This document shows, in pieces, positions 34,706 through 47,500 of a DNA stretch of 64,000 nt (its first letter is position 1; each line of letters starts with the position of its first letter). Source of the DNA: Zingiber officinale. Taxonomy: Eukaryota; Streptophyta; Magnoliopsida; Zingiberales; Zingiberaceae. A model generated the notes under the pieces. It ran no database searches. It was not told where the DNA came from and worked only from the letters and a program-made list of their open reading frames with translations. The stretch lies in NCBI RefSeq assembly GCF_018446385.1, contig NC_055990.1, positions 22,315,558 through 22,379,557 on the forward strand, written 5' to 3'. Made by a program: the position numbers and the translations under genes.

Positions 34706-34777
34706 ATCAGAGTGGCGCAGCGGAAGCGTGGTGGGCCCATAACCCACAGGTCCCAGGATCGAAACCTGGCTCTGATA
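34706..34777 (+). tRNA. tRNA-iMet: Initiator tRNA-Met (CAT anticodon)
   Basis: 72 nt folding as a standard cloverleaf. The acceptor stem ATCAGAG pairs with CTCTGAT and is followed by discriminator A. The D arm holds the A-box-like TGGCGCAGCGG, the anticodon CAT is at 34738-34740 in the loop between GTGGG and CCCAC, and the T arm holds the B-box GGATCGAAACC. It begins with A paired to T in the acceptor stem and has the A-T-C-G loop context typical of plant initiator tRNA. No intron. A T8 run follows. Confidence 0.96.
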
Positions 34778-34790
34778 AATTTAAATCAAC

Positions 34791-34798
34791 TTTTTTTT
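34791..34798 (+). terminator. RNA polymerase III terminator
   Basis: A run of eight T residues 13 bases after the tRNA-iMet end is the expected pol III stop signal. Confidence 0.85.
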
Positions 34799-34799
34799 A

Positions 34800-35910
34800 C
34801 AAATTTCGTTTGGTCTGATTTGTCAGGCTTAAACAAATCCGGCCCATATTTGACTCATTAACGGGCCCATCACCGGTCCGACTGCTTATCCAAACCGTTT
34901 GACACTCATTTCAGAAATTGTAATTTAATCGAGTTACGGTCGATGTTTCTCAACGGTCGTTGGAAATTAGTTTCAAAATATTTTTAATATAAAAAAACCA
35001 TGTTATGCTTGCAGTTGATTACTAACTATTATGTAATTTTTATTTATAAAATGGCATAAATAAAATACCTGTTAAATTGTTGTATTAATAGATAATTGAC
35101 AATTGCAACCATTAAGAGTAAATAATGCACTCAACCAATATCCAAATTATATATTCTACTTCCAAACTTATTAAATGACACATTATTTTTTAAAAAATTC
35201 TTTGTATAACAGGTAGGATCCATGAATTTCCACCTATGAGTGAAATGATTCATGATCTGAATTGTACTTTGTGCTCCAAAGGATTCGGCTTCCCTTAATT
35301 AGGTAGTGAAGGTGATTGGAAAATTATGACCGAGCTAGCTACTTGAATGATTTGATCTAAACGCAACTAAGTTAGTCATGATTTTCCCTATGACACTTGA
35401 GCATGAAATTATAGTTAGGTCTTGACCTTCTTGGGAGAGGCATCGCAAGTGGTAAGACATGAGCCGCACAAATACGATTATTTAAGATTAATTTTCAACA
35501 GGGACATTTATCCGATGTAATTAATTTATAGAACGTTCGATTTGAGTGCCGGGCTACTTATTGCTTTTACGGATTTTTTTTTAAAAAATCATCTCTAAAT
35601 AATTGATAGACTAATTTGGCTATAACTTCATTATTATTATTTTTAAACCGAAAAGATAGACAAAGAAAATAATGAAAAAGACTACAATGAAAAAGTTAAG
35701 CGATTAGATAATTTTAAAATTCGGTGGGATTTGTGTATTTGAAAAGTTTCAATTCATTATTTTTTTTAAAAAAATCAAAAATATATTTAAAAATTTAAAA
35801 ATCATAATCAATTTGCCACAAACTCATACTTTATTTATTTATTTTACTAAGAAATGATGAGAAAGCATCCAATTGACCAAGAGAAGGAAGACATCAAAAA
35901 ATTCAATAAC
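34800..35910. other. AT-rich gene-poor stretch
   Basis: Nothing coding or structured was recognised in this intergenic DNA downstream of the tRNA gene. Confidence 0.5.
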
Positions 35911-35970
35911 TTGGTGGATCATCTTTTATCATCGCATCACAAGCTTTGTCCTAAGTTTAGTCGAACGGAA
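35911..35970. repeat. Small Gypsy LTR/internal junction fragment
   Basis: The stretch ggtggatcatcttttatca, then tcgcatcacaagc, then taagtttagtcgaac matches the LTR-end/internal junction of the Gypsy family at 34015-34070. It is an isolated scrap about 60 bp long in otherwise AT-rich DNA. Fossil fragment. Confidence 0.6.
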
Positions 35971-35994
35971 AGGAAAGACAGAAATCAAGTGTTT

Positions 35995-36240
35995 GAAACG
36001 AACCAAATCAAATTAAAAAAAACTTATGATGTATTTGATTTGTATGTTTTTTATTTTCATTTTCTAAAAAACATGCGTTTTCTAAAAAAACAGAAAATAA
36101 ATTTTAATCATTCTCTATTTTTTTATAAAATACTATCTTTTTTTTTTAGAAAATAGACATAGAAAATATAAATCAAACATCATGTTTTTTAAAACACACA
36201 TTTTTAGAAAATAAAAAATGTAAACCAAGTTCACCCTTAA
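35995..36240. repeat. MITE-like imperfect inverted repeat
   Basis: The left motif gatttgtatgttttttatt (near 36036) and the right motif aataaaaaatgtaaaccaag (near 36210) are imperfect inverted matches. A second mirrored pair of attttctaaaaaa-like words lies inside. About 250 bp, AT-rich, no ORF. It resembles small non-autonomous DNA elements, but the low complexity lowers confidence. Confidence 0.35.
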
Positions 36241-38058
36241 TTCTTTCATTAAAAAATTTTAAACAAAATGATTGATAACTTTACGTCGATCATTTTTTTA
36301 AAAATATTTTATTAAACTCATAATATTCTCATAAATTTATCTTTTTTTTAGAATTTTAATAAAAAAATTAAAGGAAGAATATTAATATTTCTTTTTAAAA
36401 ATATCAAACTAATTATTCAAAAGGCTTTTACCATTTTCGCACTATTAAAAGGCATATCCAATTTTCTGATTTTTTTTTCCAAAAACTCATTATACTTTAT
36501 TTTTTTTATCGAATGATATATTTAATTCTCAAGATATCCTTTCCATCTATTGCAATTCTAAATTAAAATAAAATTTTAATTTTTCTTTCTATCAAATAAA
36601 ATCGAACCAATCAACCATTGTCGCATCAGCATTTATTTTTCAAAAAAATAATTTTTTAGTCGTATTTAATTTTCTAAATATTCTATGTATTTCAATTCTA
36701 AATTAAAGTAAAAAAAAATATTATTATTTTATTTAAATCAAACCAAACTAAATCGTACCAAAATCCAATTAAAAATAACCGAATAGAAAAAAAAATAAAA
36801 ACTTAATTATTTTATTAAAAAAATTCATAAAAAGTCGTTGATAACAACTTTATAATATTAAACTCATGACTCCCTAAATTTATCTATATTTTTATTTTTT
36901 GATTTTGGACTTTTAATAAAAAAATAAAAATTCAAAGCAACTAAAGGGTTAATAAAAAAATCTTTTAAAAAATACTTTTTTATTTTTTATATCTAACTAT
37001 AACAAAACAAGAAAAAATGAAATAAAAATAAACTAAAAATTAATGATTTTAATATAAAGATCTTTCGTAACATTAAAAATCTATTATTTATATCAAATTA
37101 ATATTATTTACTACAAATAATCTTCTAAATTTGTTTATATATTTTTTAAAAAATATTGAATTTTTTAAGTCCAATAAAGAATGGAGTTTAGGAGGGGATT
37201 TTGGAGGACTTTAGGGAGTGATTTGCTAATGTGATAAGGAAGATTATCTATTCAATGAGTGGTGGTCTATAACAAGTGATAAAGCTTTGGACAAGTTAAT
37301 ACTTTTAATATTTTTCTAAGTTGATATTAGATATTCTGAGAGTTATCATCCTGACCTACAAATCTTTTCCATGTGTCATCGGATAAATTAAAAAGTGTTC
37401 ACAACAAACGACCTATTAGTTCAACATTCTTAGATTAATTGTACATTAAAAAAAATTCATCCGTTAATTCGCTGAAACTGAAATTTCATTTTTCGATGTC
37501 TGAAAACTAAAAAGATACTTTACTACTATGTTATTAATCGTCGAGTGTTATGAAATGAGTTTGGTGCCCTAGATGGCTTAGTTCCTAGATCAATGAAGCT
37601 AAAGACCTATGAGTAGGCAAGAGAGCCACGTGAGATTACGAGATTGATTATGACCTTCAAATATTTAAAATTCATTTGTAAATGAAAATGTTTCCTATGT
37701 AAAGGTAGCCTACAAAATAACTTGGTTTCAATAAGGAAATTATTTATCATCACAGTCGTAAATTGTCAACCTCTCAATCTTGGGCCTTGCTTTGACTTAT
37801 TGTAATTATAAGCTAAGTAAATGTGTGCTATGTGGTTGATTTAATTTAAGTGTTGGTTAATATACTATTTCTATTTGAATAATGATTTACTCTATGTAAT
37901 TCTAATTAATTTGAGATTAGTTTAATCCAATTGAATAGATCTTGTACAATTTGTTGGAGGTGACCGTGACAAAATCATTGAGACATCTAGTTACTCTTGT
38001 TGAGCTTTTAGCAACAAGAGTATTTGTTGGAAGTGATCATGTCAATCAACTATGGACC
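36241..38058. other. AT-rich gene-poor stretch
   Basis: A/T runs dominate. No gene, RNA or bounded repeat could be supported. Confidence 0.5.
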
Positions 38059-38076
38059 ATCTCCACATCTTAACAC

Positions 38077-38206
38077 TGTTGTGGTAAAAGGCGAATACGT
38101 TCGCCTTTAGTGTTCCTGTCAACTCGTCCCAGGATCAACACGGAGGAGGTAAATCACGGACGACTACTAACATTTGGAATAATGGTTAGCACATAAAAAA
38201 AATATT
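38077..38206 (-). mobile_element. 5'-truncated SINE, same family as 13753-13958
   Basis: Shares the 3' half of the SINE at 13753-13958: tggtaaaaggcgaa near 38082, caactcgtccc near 38116, and caacacggaggaggtaaatc near 38134 with the following cactac-like body. The tRNA-derived promoter half is missing. Near-identical 18-bp flanks, atctccacatcttaacac and atctccacagcctaacac, look like the target duplication (38059-38076 and 38207-38224). Confidence 0.75.
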
Positions 38207-38789
38207 ATCTCCACAGCCTAACACCTTCCATGCTCAAGTGGATGACATTGAACTTGGCGGACTATGATCAATGTGTTTAGGAGAATGACAATTTGACCTG
38301 CCATTGAATTCTGCTTTCTTCCTATTTGGGTTGGTATATCCTTGCATTCAAAGGAGAGACCATGGACAAAAGAGAAGGTAATTATACATTTCCATGTTAT
38401 CTATCACAAACAAAACAACTATACAATCCACAAGGCAGCAACAGTTACCTTAGGACAGTGAGGCTTGAGCACATGGTATAGGGAATCCTTTGTCCCAGTT
38501 ACATATACATAGGTAAAATAAAAATATTCTAAAACTCAATTCAAGTTGTTCCTATAGAATGATGCTTCTCGATTTAAGCCGCAATTTTTCTGTCTTTTCC
38601 ATTTGTAGGATGCAAGTAGCTTCAACAGGCCAAGCACTCAAATAGGATGATATATTATCGCCTTCATAATTCAATTGCGGATCATGTACTGACTTTAGCT
38701 GTGTATTTATTTGTTGATTGTTATAATGACTACTATACTGTTCATTAAACTAACAAATAAGTAAAATTTACAGTCCAACTAGTCCGGAT

Positions 38790-39150
38790 GAATAAATATT
38801 CAATGATCAAATCTAACTAACTGAATTTAAAATTTACTTTGGTTAATTCAATAATTTAATTTTTCTTTTAAAAATTTAATTTTAAATTAATTAGGTTCAA
38901 TTTTTAAATTTTTTATTTAATTAAATCGAATAAAATGAAATAAATAATTAAATCTCCATAAAATAAAAAAAAATCGGTTTCAATTAAATCTCTCATTATT
39001 TCAAAAAAATTCATTAATTTAATTTTCAATCGAATTAATTGATATGTTATCGGTTCGATTTATTTAATTTTTATTAGAAAATTTAATCAGTTAAGTTAAT
39101 TTGATTTCAATTAATCCAATTCAATTTCAACTTAATATGTACAATTACCA
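38790..39150. repeat. AT-rich dispersed repeat, copy 1
   Basis: About 350 bp sharing the order of landmarks aactaactgaatttaaaattt, aattaattgatatgttatc and gtttgatttcaatt with a second copy at about 39515-39870 in the same orientation. No ORF. Confidence 0.4.
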
Positions 39151-39514
39151 ATTATTTACTGTTCAGATCTTAACTAAAAATTATTGTAAAATATTTTTAA
39201 GATAAACAGATAAAATATTTAGTAGAAATTTTAAAAAGTGAATTTGAGCGCTGAGAAAGTCTGAATAAGTTAAAGATATTGAATACTTCATGAAAATTGT
39301 AGAGAAGTGAATCTAGATTCGAAGCCGACAATTACATCTCTGCCGTACATGGGAACTCAATGATGATTAATATAAAAACATAGCGGGTCTGTCTTTGACC
39401 GGGCCATCAATAATTATCAAATTGGATGAGACGTGGATCATCAGAATTTATAAATTCAAAATAAATCTACAGATCCAAATACTGTTATAATTGAAGGCAA
39501 GCAAAATTTCAATT

Positions 39515-39870
39515 AAATCGAACCAACTAACTAAATTTAAAATTTTGGTACGATTCATTTTAGTTTTTTAAAAAATAATTTAATTTAAATTTATTTTTAA
39601 TCTAATTTTTAGATCTAATTAAAATTTTGAATCCTGATTTTTATATTGAAATTGATTTTTTTTTCAAATCAAATTAAATTTTTAGACCTTAATTGAAAAA
39701 ATTCACCTAATTCGTTTTCAACCGTATTAATTGATATTTTGTCATTTCGATTTGTTTGATTTTTTTTTTTTTAAATTCGGTTGGTTCAATGAGTTTGAAA
39801 AAAATTGATTTGGTTCGATTAGTTTAATTCCATGCAACTTGATTTTAATTGAATACACACTCTTAATTGG
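39515..39870. repeat. AT-rich dispersed repeat, copy 2
   Basis: Direct-orientation relative of 38790-39150, with landmarks aactaactaaatttaaaatttt, attaattgatattttgtc and tgattttaattgaa. Low complexity makes exact boundaries impossible by eye. Confidence 0.4.
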
Positions 39871-40860
39871 GGTCGAAATTCGGCACATCTGAATATATTT
39901 TTCTCCATGCCTTATTACTGTACAAATGACTAATAGTCATTTATAATTTATCCTTTCTGTATTGGCCAAAGACGAATTGACGGAAATACTAGGGTAAATG
40001 AATCACCTTTTGACATATAATTAAAAAACAAATTCTAATTAGGAGATAATAGATGCAGTTAATCAGAAATAGTTTACCAAACACAACACGATAAACCACC
40101 AATCATATTCTTAGACACATTGTAAATGATAACATGGATTTAAGTAGTAATACTTAATTGTTCAGTTTGCCCCCAAACAACATGTACTAAGTTGTGATTA
40201 TGATTTTATCATTGTTTCATAGAAAACAACATCCAACGTGACTTCAAAATACGTTGGAGGAATCGAATATGCTTTAAGGAAATTGTGTCGTACATAAATC
40301 TTAGTTTCTCTCTTTCTCGACTTGATACTTTAGATTTAGTAGCAAAGTGATTTGATACTATCTTGGACAACGCAGCAACTCGGTCTAACCAATCTAAGCT
40401 GACAATTTAAAATTATCAGCGGATCATTTCAATAAAAATAAGTCTAAATTTAAATTCTAATAATTTTAATTTCAGTAGATTTTTTATAACTTCAGGAAAT
40501 ATCTCCAACAAAATAGTGTAATATTGTCCAACATTAAAAGACCTAAATAGACTACATATGCCAAATAAATAAATACATAAAGTACAAAAATATATGATTT
40601 AACTTACCATATCATTCCATCCATAATTCAGTCGGATTAGTCGGAAAATAGTGATTAAAGGCATCTCACATTTTAATTTTATATGAACCTGAGTTTTGAT
40701 CCCGCAATTAATTTGTAAACAATTGTAAGCTTTTTTGCAAATAATGAATATTTTAAAATTGTTATGGGCATTCTGAAAATTACGCAATCTTTGGGAGGCA
40801 AAAATGTAATTTTCCGGATTTCCAATCCTTTCCGCCTGTAACCGGCGATATACTAACCAG
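39871..40860. other. AT-rich spacer before the DnaJ gene
   Basis: No gene recognised. The final 100 bases, just upstream of the GC-richer leader starting near 40860, presumably hold the DnaJ gene promoter. Confidence 0.45.
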
Positions 40861-40869
40861 CAGCGTTTT

Positions 40870-40984
40870 ATCGTCTTCCCGTGTTTGGAATATATCGGGC
40901 ACTCTCCACTGCTATCTCACTCTGAGCTCCGGGTCACTTCGTGCAGCTACGCCGGCGCTTCTTCCGTGGCCTCCGCATCGACAG
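40870..40984 (+). other. Probable 5' leader exon of the DnaJ gene
   Basis: A GC-richer, C/T-rich segment ends in a donor GACAG|GTGCTT at 40984/40985. A T-rich intron follows, up to the acceptor CTGCAG at 41561-41566 just before the start codon at 41586. This structure (leader exon plus leader intron) is common in plant genes. The transcription start is not determined. Confidence 0.5.
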
Positions 40985-41585
40985 GTGCTTGCTCCCCCGA
41001 TTCGCCCATTCTTTTCGCTTGTTCTATCGTGTTGCTTAATCTCCTCGAAAGATCCTCTCTTCGCCTTCGAAGCTTCGTCGATTTGTTCTGGTTTCAGTCA
41101 AATCCACCCGGATCCTGTTGCCTCCCTTCTCTTTCGCCCCTTTTGAAATTTTCCTTTGAGGTAAGAACCGAAGGTAGTGTTCTCTGTTAGTGCTTTGATT
41201 TTTTTTTTCTTGTATTTCTCCCTGACCTCTTTCCCTATTCTCTTTCCAAAAAATGGTTTTGTTCCGCTCACTATTTTCCTTTGGAGGGAAATAAAGGCTT
41301 TTAGTTATTTGCTTATTATCCTGTGCGGGCTCTATCCGTGTTTTACGTTGATGGTGATATATATTCTTTTTTTTGAAGACTTAAATTTGTCAGGAAAAAT
41401 GCCTCTTACTGATCTAAAACTTCACTGCCTACCACAATAATGTGGGAAATGCTATTTGTGTTTGTACGTATATCTGTATCTGCACCACTGATTGATTTGT
41501 TCCACTGACAACCTGTGACGAGAATAACTGGCTCCACAATTTAATGATTTGACCCTTGTGCTGCAGATAGGTGTAATTAGGAATC

Positions 41586-44500
41586 ATGGTGAAATCTACC
41601 GAGTTCTATGATATATTGGGTGTTAGCATAGACGCGTCTTCTTCTGAGATCAAGAAGGCCTATTACCTTAAGGTAACTAGAAGATTCCTCTGATGAAGAT
41701 ATACTTGAGTCATTCTTTTTCACATATTCTTGTAAAAGACACTTATTTCTGCATCAGAACAGTAAGAAAATCCTCCGGACAAGTTCAGTAGTTCCCGATT
41801 ATAAAAGTGAGTCATTTGAGTGCTTCAAGTTGAACTCTTTGCAGGTTCAAAATGATGTGAAAGTATTAAACTTGTAATAATAGTGACGTTCTATTCTTGG
41901 TAATTCACATATAGTTAAGAAGATTTTGTTGAACTTTAATTATCAATAGATCGGAAGGATTACATGCTCATTTGTATCAATTGAAAATCCTGAACCCCCA
42001 ATCACTTTTACCATATGATGCTTAAATTGAATGGCCAGATCCCACCTAGTATTTTATATCAGTTTGTCTCATCTAGTTAAACATTTGACATCGCTATGAA
42101 GATTTTGACCTTTTAAATTGCTGATTTTGTCTCTTTATCTTTAGGCAAGATTGGTGCACCCAGATAAAAATCCCGGAGATCCACAAGCTGCTCATAACTT
42201 TCAGGTGCTTCCTATTGATGGTTCCAAAAAGAGTGGCACAATTACCTAATTGTCTACATGAATATGTTTTAATATGTTCAAAAGAAATTGTTTCTTTTTA
42301 GAATCTAGGTTTTATTTGATCCAAATATACGCCATGCAATTTGCAATTCACAATTTATTGCAATTTGCAAATGGAAACATATATAACTATACTAATAAAT
42401 TTAAGATTCTTACTTCCCCGTGTTTCACTACTGTTTTATTAAGATAATATTATATTTGAAGATACTTGGCGAGGCTTATCAAGTCTTGAGTGATCCTGTG
42501 AAACGTGAAGAGTATGACAAGCATGGAAAGGAAGGTCTTTCCCAGTAAGTTCATAGAAAGGATTTTTATACGATGAATCTTCACTGAGATAGCACTGGCA
42601 TTTTGCCTGAATTAAAGGTTCTATTAATGACATTGTTTTATTTTGTCCAGTTACTTATATGTTAGTAATTTTAATATGTCAGAGATTCCATGGTAGATCC
42701 TGGTACTGTCTTTGGAATGATGTTTGGAAGTGATTTCTTTGAGGATTATATTGGACAACTGGCTTTAGCAACCATTGCTTCTGTAGAAGCAGAAGAAGAA
42801 TCAAATATTTCAGACAACAGAAGACAAAGAGTGCAAGAGAGAATTAAGGTATAGTTAGTCTTTCAGCAATCCCTAAATTACCTAGTCAGAGAACTCTGAT
42901 AGAGTCAAGTATTGCCACTCAATCAGATCATGTGAGACTTTTGGTTGCTACCTCTACATTCTAACCATGAATTGGTATATATTCAGCCAAATTTTGCTGT
43001 CACTCACATCTTGCATGTCTGCATTAGCCTTAAGAATTGATCTCTGAAGTTATAGGCAATGTTGCTGAAGAACTTAATTTCTAAGCTTAGTACATTTGTA
43101 AAATTCCAGTGTTGCATTTGGTGGATTTGAGTTTGACTAATCATCCATTGTGCTAATTTTCTTTACCTTGCTATTTCTCTCTAGCTCATATTTGATAAGC
43201 TTATTGCTTTGTACATGCGACTTTGGGAGCTAATTTTGTGAATTTGATGAACAAGCAGATGCAACTCACATTTACTACTTTTCAATTATTAGCAGCTACA
43301 GCTTTACTGTGCCATGAATAATATGGAAGAATAATATTTGAAATTTTTTCTTTTACATTCCTTTTACCAGATTATGTTTGATTTACATCTATTAGACTAT
43401 CTCATTAAAGTTTTGTTCACCATTTTATACTAGTTTATTGGAAGAGAGATATGTAGCTTCGGTATTTTAAATAACTATCATCTGAAATTTTATGGCCATC
43501 CAAATCTGAGTGGAAGCAATTACCACAGAACAATAGACATGCACTGGAAATGAGTAGGGACATTTATCTCATCATAGTACTTGACAATGAAGATTGATTT
43601 GATGGCATGCCATATTCAATTGCAAGTTCTAATCATTAAGACTCAATTTCTCTGAATGCATTTCGTTACATCAAAATTGGTATTGGTTCTCTAATGTGTG
43701 TGATCTAAGAATATAGATGCAAGCTTTCTGTCATGTTGTACGCTATTTATACTTCACTTATAAGGAGCTTTTCTAGTTTAATAAGGAGCTTTGTTGGTTC
43801 AACATAACTATATTGTGATCATTTCCATGTATCAAAGTGCAGGAACTACAAAGAGAAAGAGAACAGAAACTAATCCAAACTCTGAAAGATCATCTTCATC
43901 TCTATGTGTCAGGACAAGAAAATGAATTTGTGAATTGGGCAAACTCTGAAGCAAGTCGTCTATCCCAAGCTGGTGACTACTTATTGACTTCATTATTTCT
44001 TCTCTTTTTGTAGTTTTTATAAGACATACAATTCCAAAAAAATGCTTGATGATCAAACTGTAGTAAGTGGTCTTCAATGTGCAAAGTAACCTGGTATTGT
44101 ACCTCTGGTGTTTAGAAACAAACTAAGAAAGTAATGAACCTTTGCATGGAAAAATGGTGCATTTTTCTCTCTCTATTTTTTTAATCATTGTAAAAGTCCA
44201 TAATACCTATTCACTGGGGGGAAAAATGTGGTTGTGAGTGGTGTTATCCTCAATGTTCTACAATCTTTTGATCAGTAAATAACAAAGTCAAAATAAATTT
44301 TGAAACTGCATCTGGTATTGCACTATTGTTATCGGTATTGATTAGCCTTTTCTTTATCAAATTGCCACCTGCTAAAGTGAAGTATTTATTTTTTAGCTTT
44401 TGGGGAGCCTATGCTCCACACTATTGGTTATATATATGCTAGACAAGCCGCTAGAGAAATTGGAAAGAGCAAGCGATACATGGGCGTGCCATTTATAGCT

Positions 44501-47500
44501 GAATGGGTAAGAGATAAGGGTCACCATGTAAAATCACAAGTTAATGCAGCATCAGGTACTTGCATGATTTTCTACATTTTTGTTCTTTCCATGAGTTTTG
44601 ACATTTCCATTTTTTTCTCATTTTAGGGGCGGTGGAACTGATCCAGCTTCAAGAAGGGGTGAAAAGAGAATCACAGGATCCTGAGAACCTCATGAAAATC
44701 ATGGAAGAGAAAAAAGACGCAATGCTTAGCTCTTTGTGGAAAATTAATGTGCTTGACATAGAATCCACTCTTTCACTCGTGTGTCAGGCAGTAAGCACTG
44801 TACTCATATAAGTTATGCCTCACATTGTACTGCATTGGCATAAGGATAAAATTAGATATTATAAATTCCTATATTCATCTAGTGTTTGGTGAGATAATTG
44901 GAAGTGCCAGACGTGCTTTAGATTTTTTTAATAGAATAATTAAATGCTTGATTGAATTCAGGTTTTAAGAGACAATACTGTTTCAAAGGATGTACTGAAG
45001 TTACGAGCCACAGCATTGAAGAAGTTGGGAACAATTTTCCAGGTAAGGGAGCTTACTGAGAACTATTTCATTCTAGATAGACTGTTGATCACTAGTTCCT
45101 AGGTACTGTGAATTACATGAAGTAAATAACAAAATAAAATTGAATGTGATGGAGTTTGAACATGTGATTTTCTTGATTTCAATATTTTTGTTTTTAAATA
45201 CGAAATTGGTTGCGGCACATCCTATCCTATCCTATCCTATCCTGCATAATACATAAGAAGCAGGGCAAGATGAGGTGCATCACGTTATCTTCCCATCCTA
45301 TCTGAATCTTGAGTAGGGCAAGTTAGCTGGGCAACATAATTTACATAAAGTATATGATATGGACAACTTTGTTGGATGCCACTATAATTGGAAGCAAATT
45401 ACCAGCTTGGAATAAATTTGCTACTACCTAATTAGCTAGTGGAATAAATCTACTACTACCTAAATTGTCAATTTGGAATAAATCTGTCACTACTTAATTA
45501 ACTGCTGAAATAAATCTACTACTGCCAGAATTTGCTACTGCTATAAGTAGAAATAAATAAAGGGTCTTTCTATTTATGATTCCTTGTTTCCTTTAGCGAT
45601 TGGTCTTTTCCTTTTTCCTTGAATAATCCATGTAATTAACTTCTTATATAAGGAGTGTTATTATCAATAAAGAGAGGAAGAAAAATTGAGTAATTTAGAC
45701 TATGTCTAGGACGAGTCTTTCCCCCTCCCTTCCCTATTACGTGTTGCATGACCAAGTACGGATCCGGATCTCGACTTGTGACTCGATCCTGCACTCGGGA
45801 CCATAACAACTTGGTATCAAAGTTGATCATGGGTGACATGGTTCCAATCACATCCAAACTCGATACCTTCATGGAAAGATTGATCTCACAACATCAAGTT
45901 TTCATGGAGCAGATCATCCTCCGCCAACGAGGACTAGAGGAGAAGATGACCGAGTTATCCCCTACTGTTTAAGAGATAAGACAACAGCCAGTGCCCACCG
46001 CAAATAGCTCTACTAGCATGGAGTGTGGCCCTTCCAAAGCCTCGGAGGTCAGATTAAAACCACCAATTAGGGCACCCTAGTTCCACGATACTCAAAGATA
46101 GAGTTTCCCACCTATTCTGGAGAAGGGGATTCACTGGGCTAGATTAAAAGGTGCGAAAAATTCTTTGCCAACCAAAGGACCACAGAAACCGACAAAGTTG
46201 GCCTTGTCGCCTTTCACTTGGTAGGGGAAGTCCAACTTTGGTTTAATCCGATGGAACAAGAAGAACCTGATATGACTTGGAAGAAATTCAAAAATCATTG
46301 TCATATCCACTTTGGGTCGCCTATGAGCAACAACCCACTAGGAGAGCTAGCAAATCTGAAGCAGACGGGCTTGGTAGAAGACTACTAGCGGCAGTTCCAG
46401 TCCCACCTTGCTCGGACTTCGGACCTTCGACCACAACAATAGGTTGACTTGTTCACTGCAGGGCTAGTCGAAGATCGCCGTATTGACATCAAACTGCATA
46501 AGCTTGAAAACCTAGGCATTGTGCACCTAGGCATTGCAATGAATATGACCAGGGCATTAGAATGGAAGCAGTGCTTCCATCAAGGCGGGGGGTTGCTGTG
46601 CACAAATTGAGGCGGGACTACAAATAAGCTCAACACTAGCAGTGGAGGCCCTCCTTTGGCGAAGACCAAGACAACGGGGGACATCAGCAAGGATACTCCA
46701 CCTGCTTCATTTTTCAAGCATCTGACCCATGCCGAAATGGCAGAACGGAGAGCCAAGGGCCTCTGTTTTAATTGTTATGAGTCCTACTCCACGAGTCACA
46801 AGTGTAAACTCCTATTTTGGATTGAAGTGCCTGATGATGACAGGGAAGGTGAGGAAGAGGTGGAAGTGGATTTGAAAATTTCCCTCCATACTATTAGTGG
46901 CGTTATACCTCGCTTTCGAGCTTGAGGACAAGCTCAACATCGAGGAGAGGAGTGATGATATGGACACCTTTGTTGGATTCCACTATAGTTGGAAGCAAAT
47001 TACCAGTTTGGAATAAATCTGCTACTACCTAATTAGCTAGTGGAATAAATCTACTACTACCTAATTGCCAGTTTGGAATAAATCTGCTACTACCTAATTA
47101 GCTGCTGGAATAAATCTGCTACTACTATAAGTAGAAATAAATAAAGGGTCTTTCTATTTTTGATTTCTTGTTTTGGTCTTTTCCTTTTTTTCTTGAATAG
47201 TCCATGTAATTGGCTTCTTATATAAGGAGTGTTATCATCAATGAAGAGAGGAAGAAAAATTGAGTAATTTGGACGAGTCTTTCTTCCTTCCCCATTACGT
47301 GTTGCATGACTAAGTACGGATCCGGATCTTGACCTGTGACTCGATCTTGCATTCGGGACCATAACATTATACAACATAATCTATAATATATTTAATTTGT
47401 CTTTAAATTTTATGTCGAAAAACTGGGGTGGGACATTAAATTATTATCTCTTTCCTGCTCTATCTTGCATGCAAGTTATATTTCTTTATTCGATTCCCCT

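Noticed and set aside
40885-41190. 101-codon ORF at the start of the DnaJ locus
   Set aside because: Overlaps the leader exon and leader intron; composition is C/T-rich leader sequence, and the conserved J-domain starts at 41586.
45221-45245. Telomere-like repeat
   Set aside because: The unit is CCTAT, not the plant CCCTAAA unit, and only about five copies are present.
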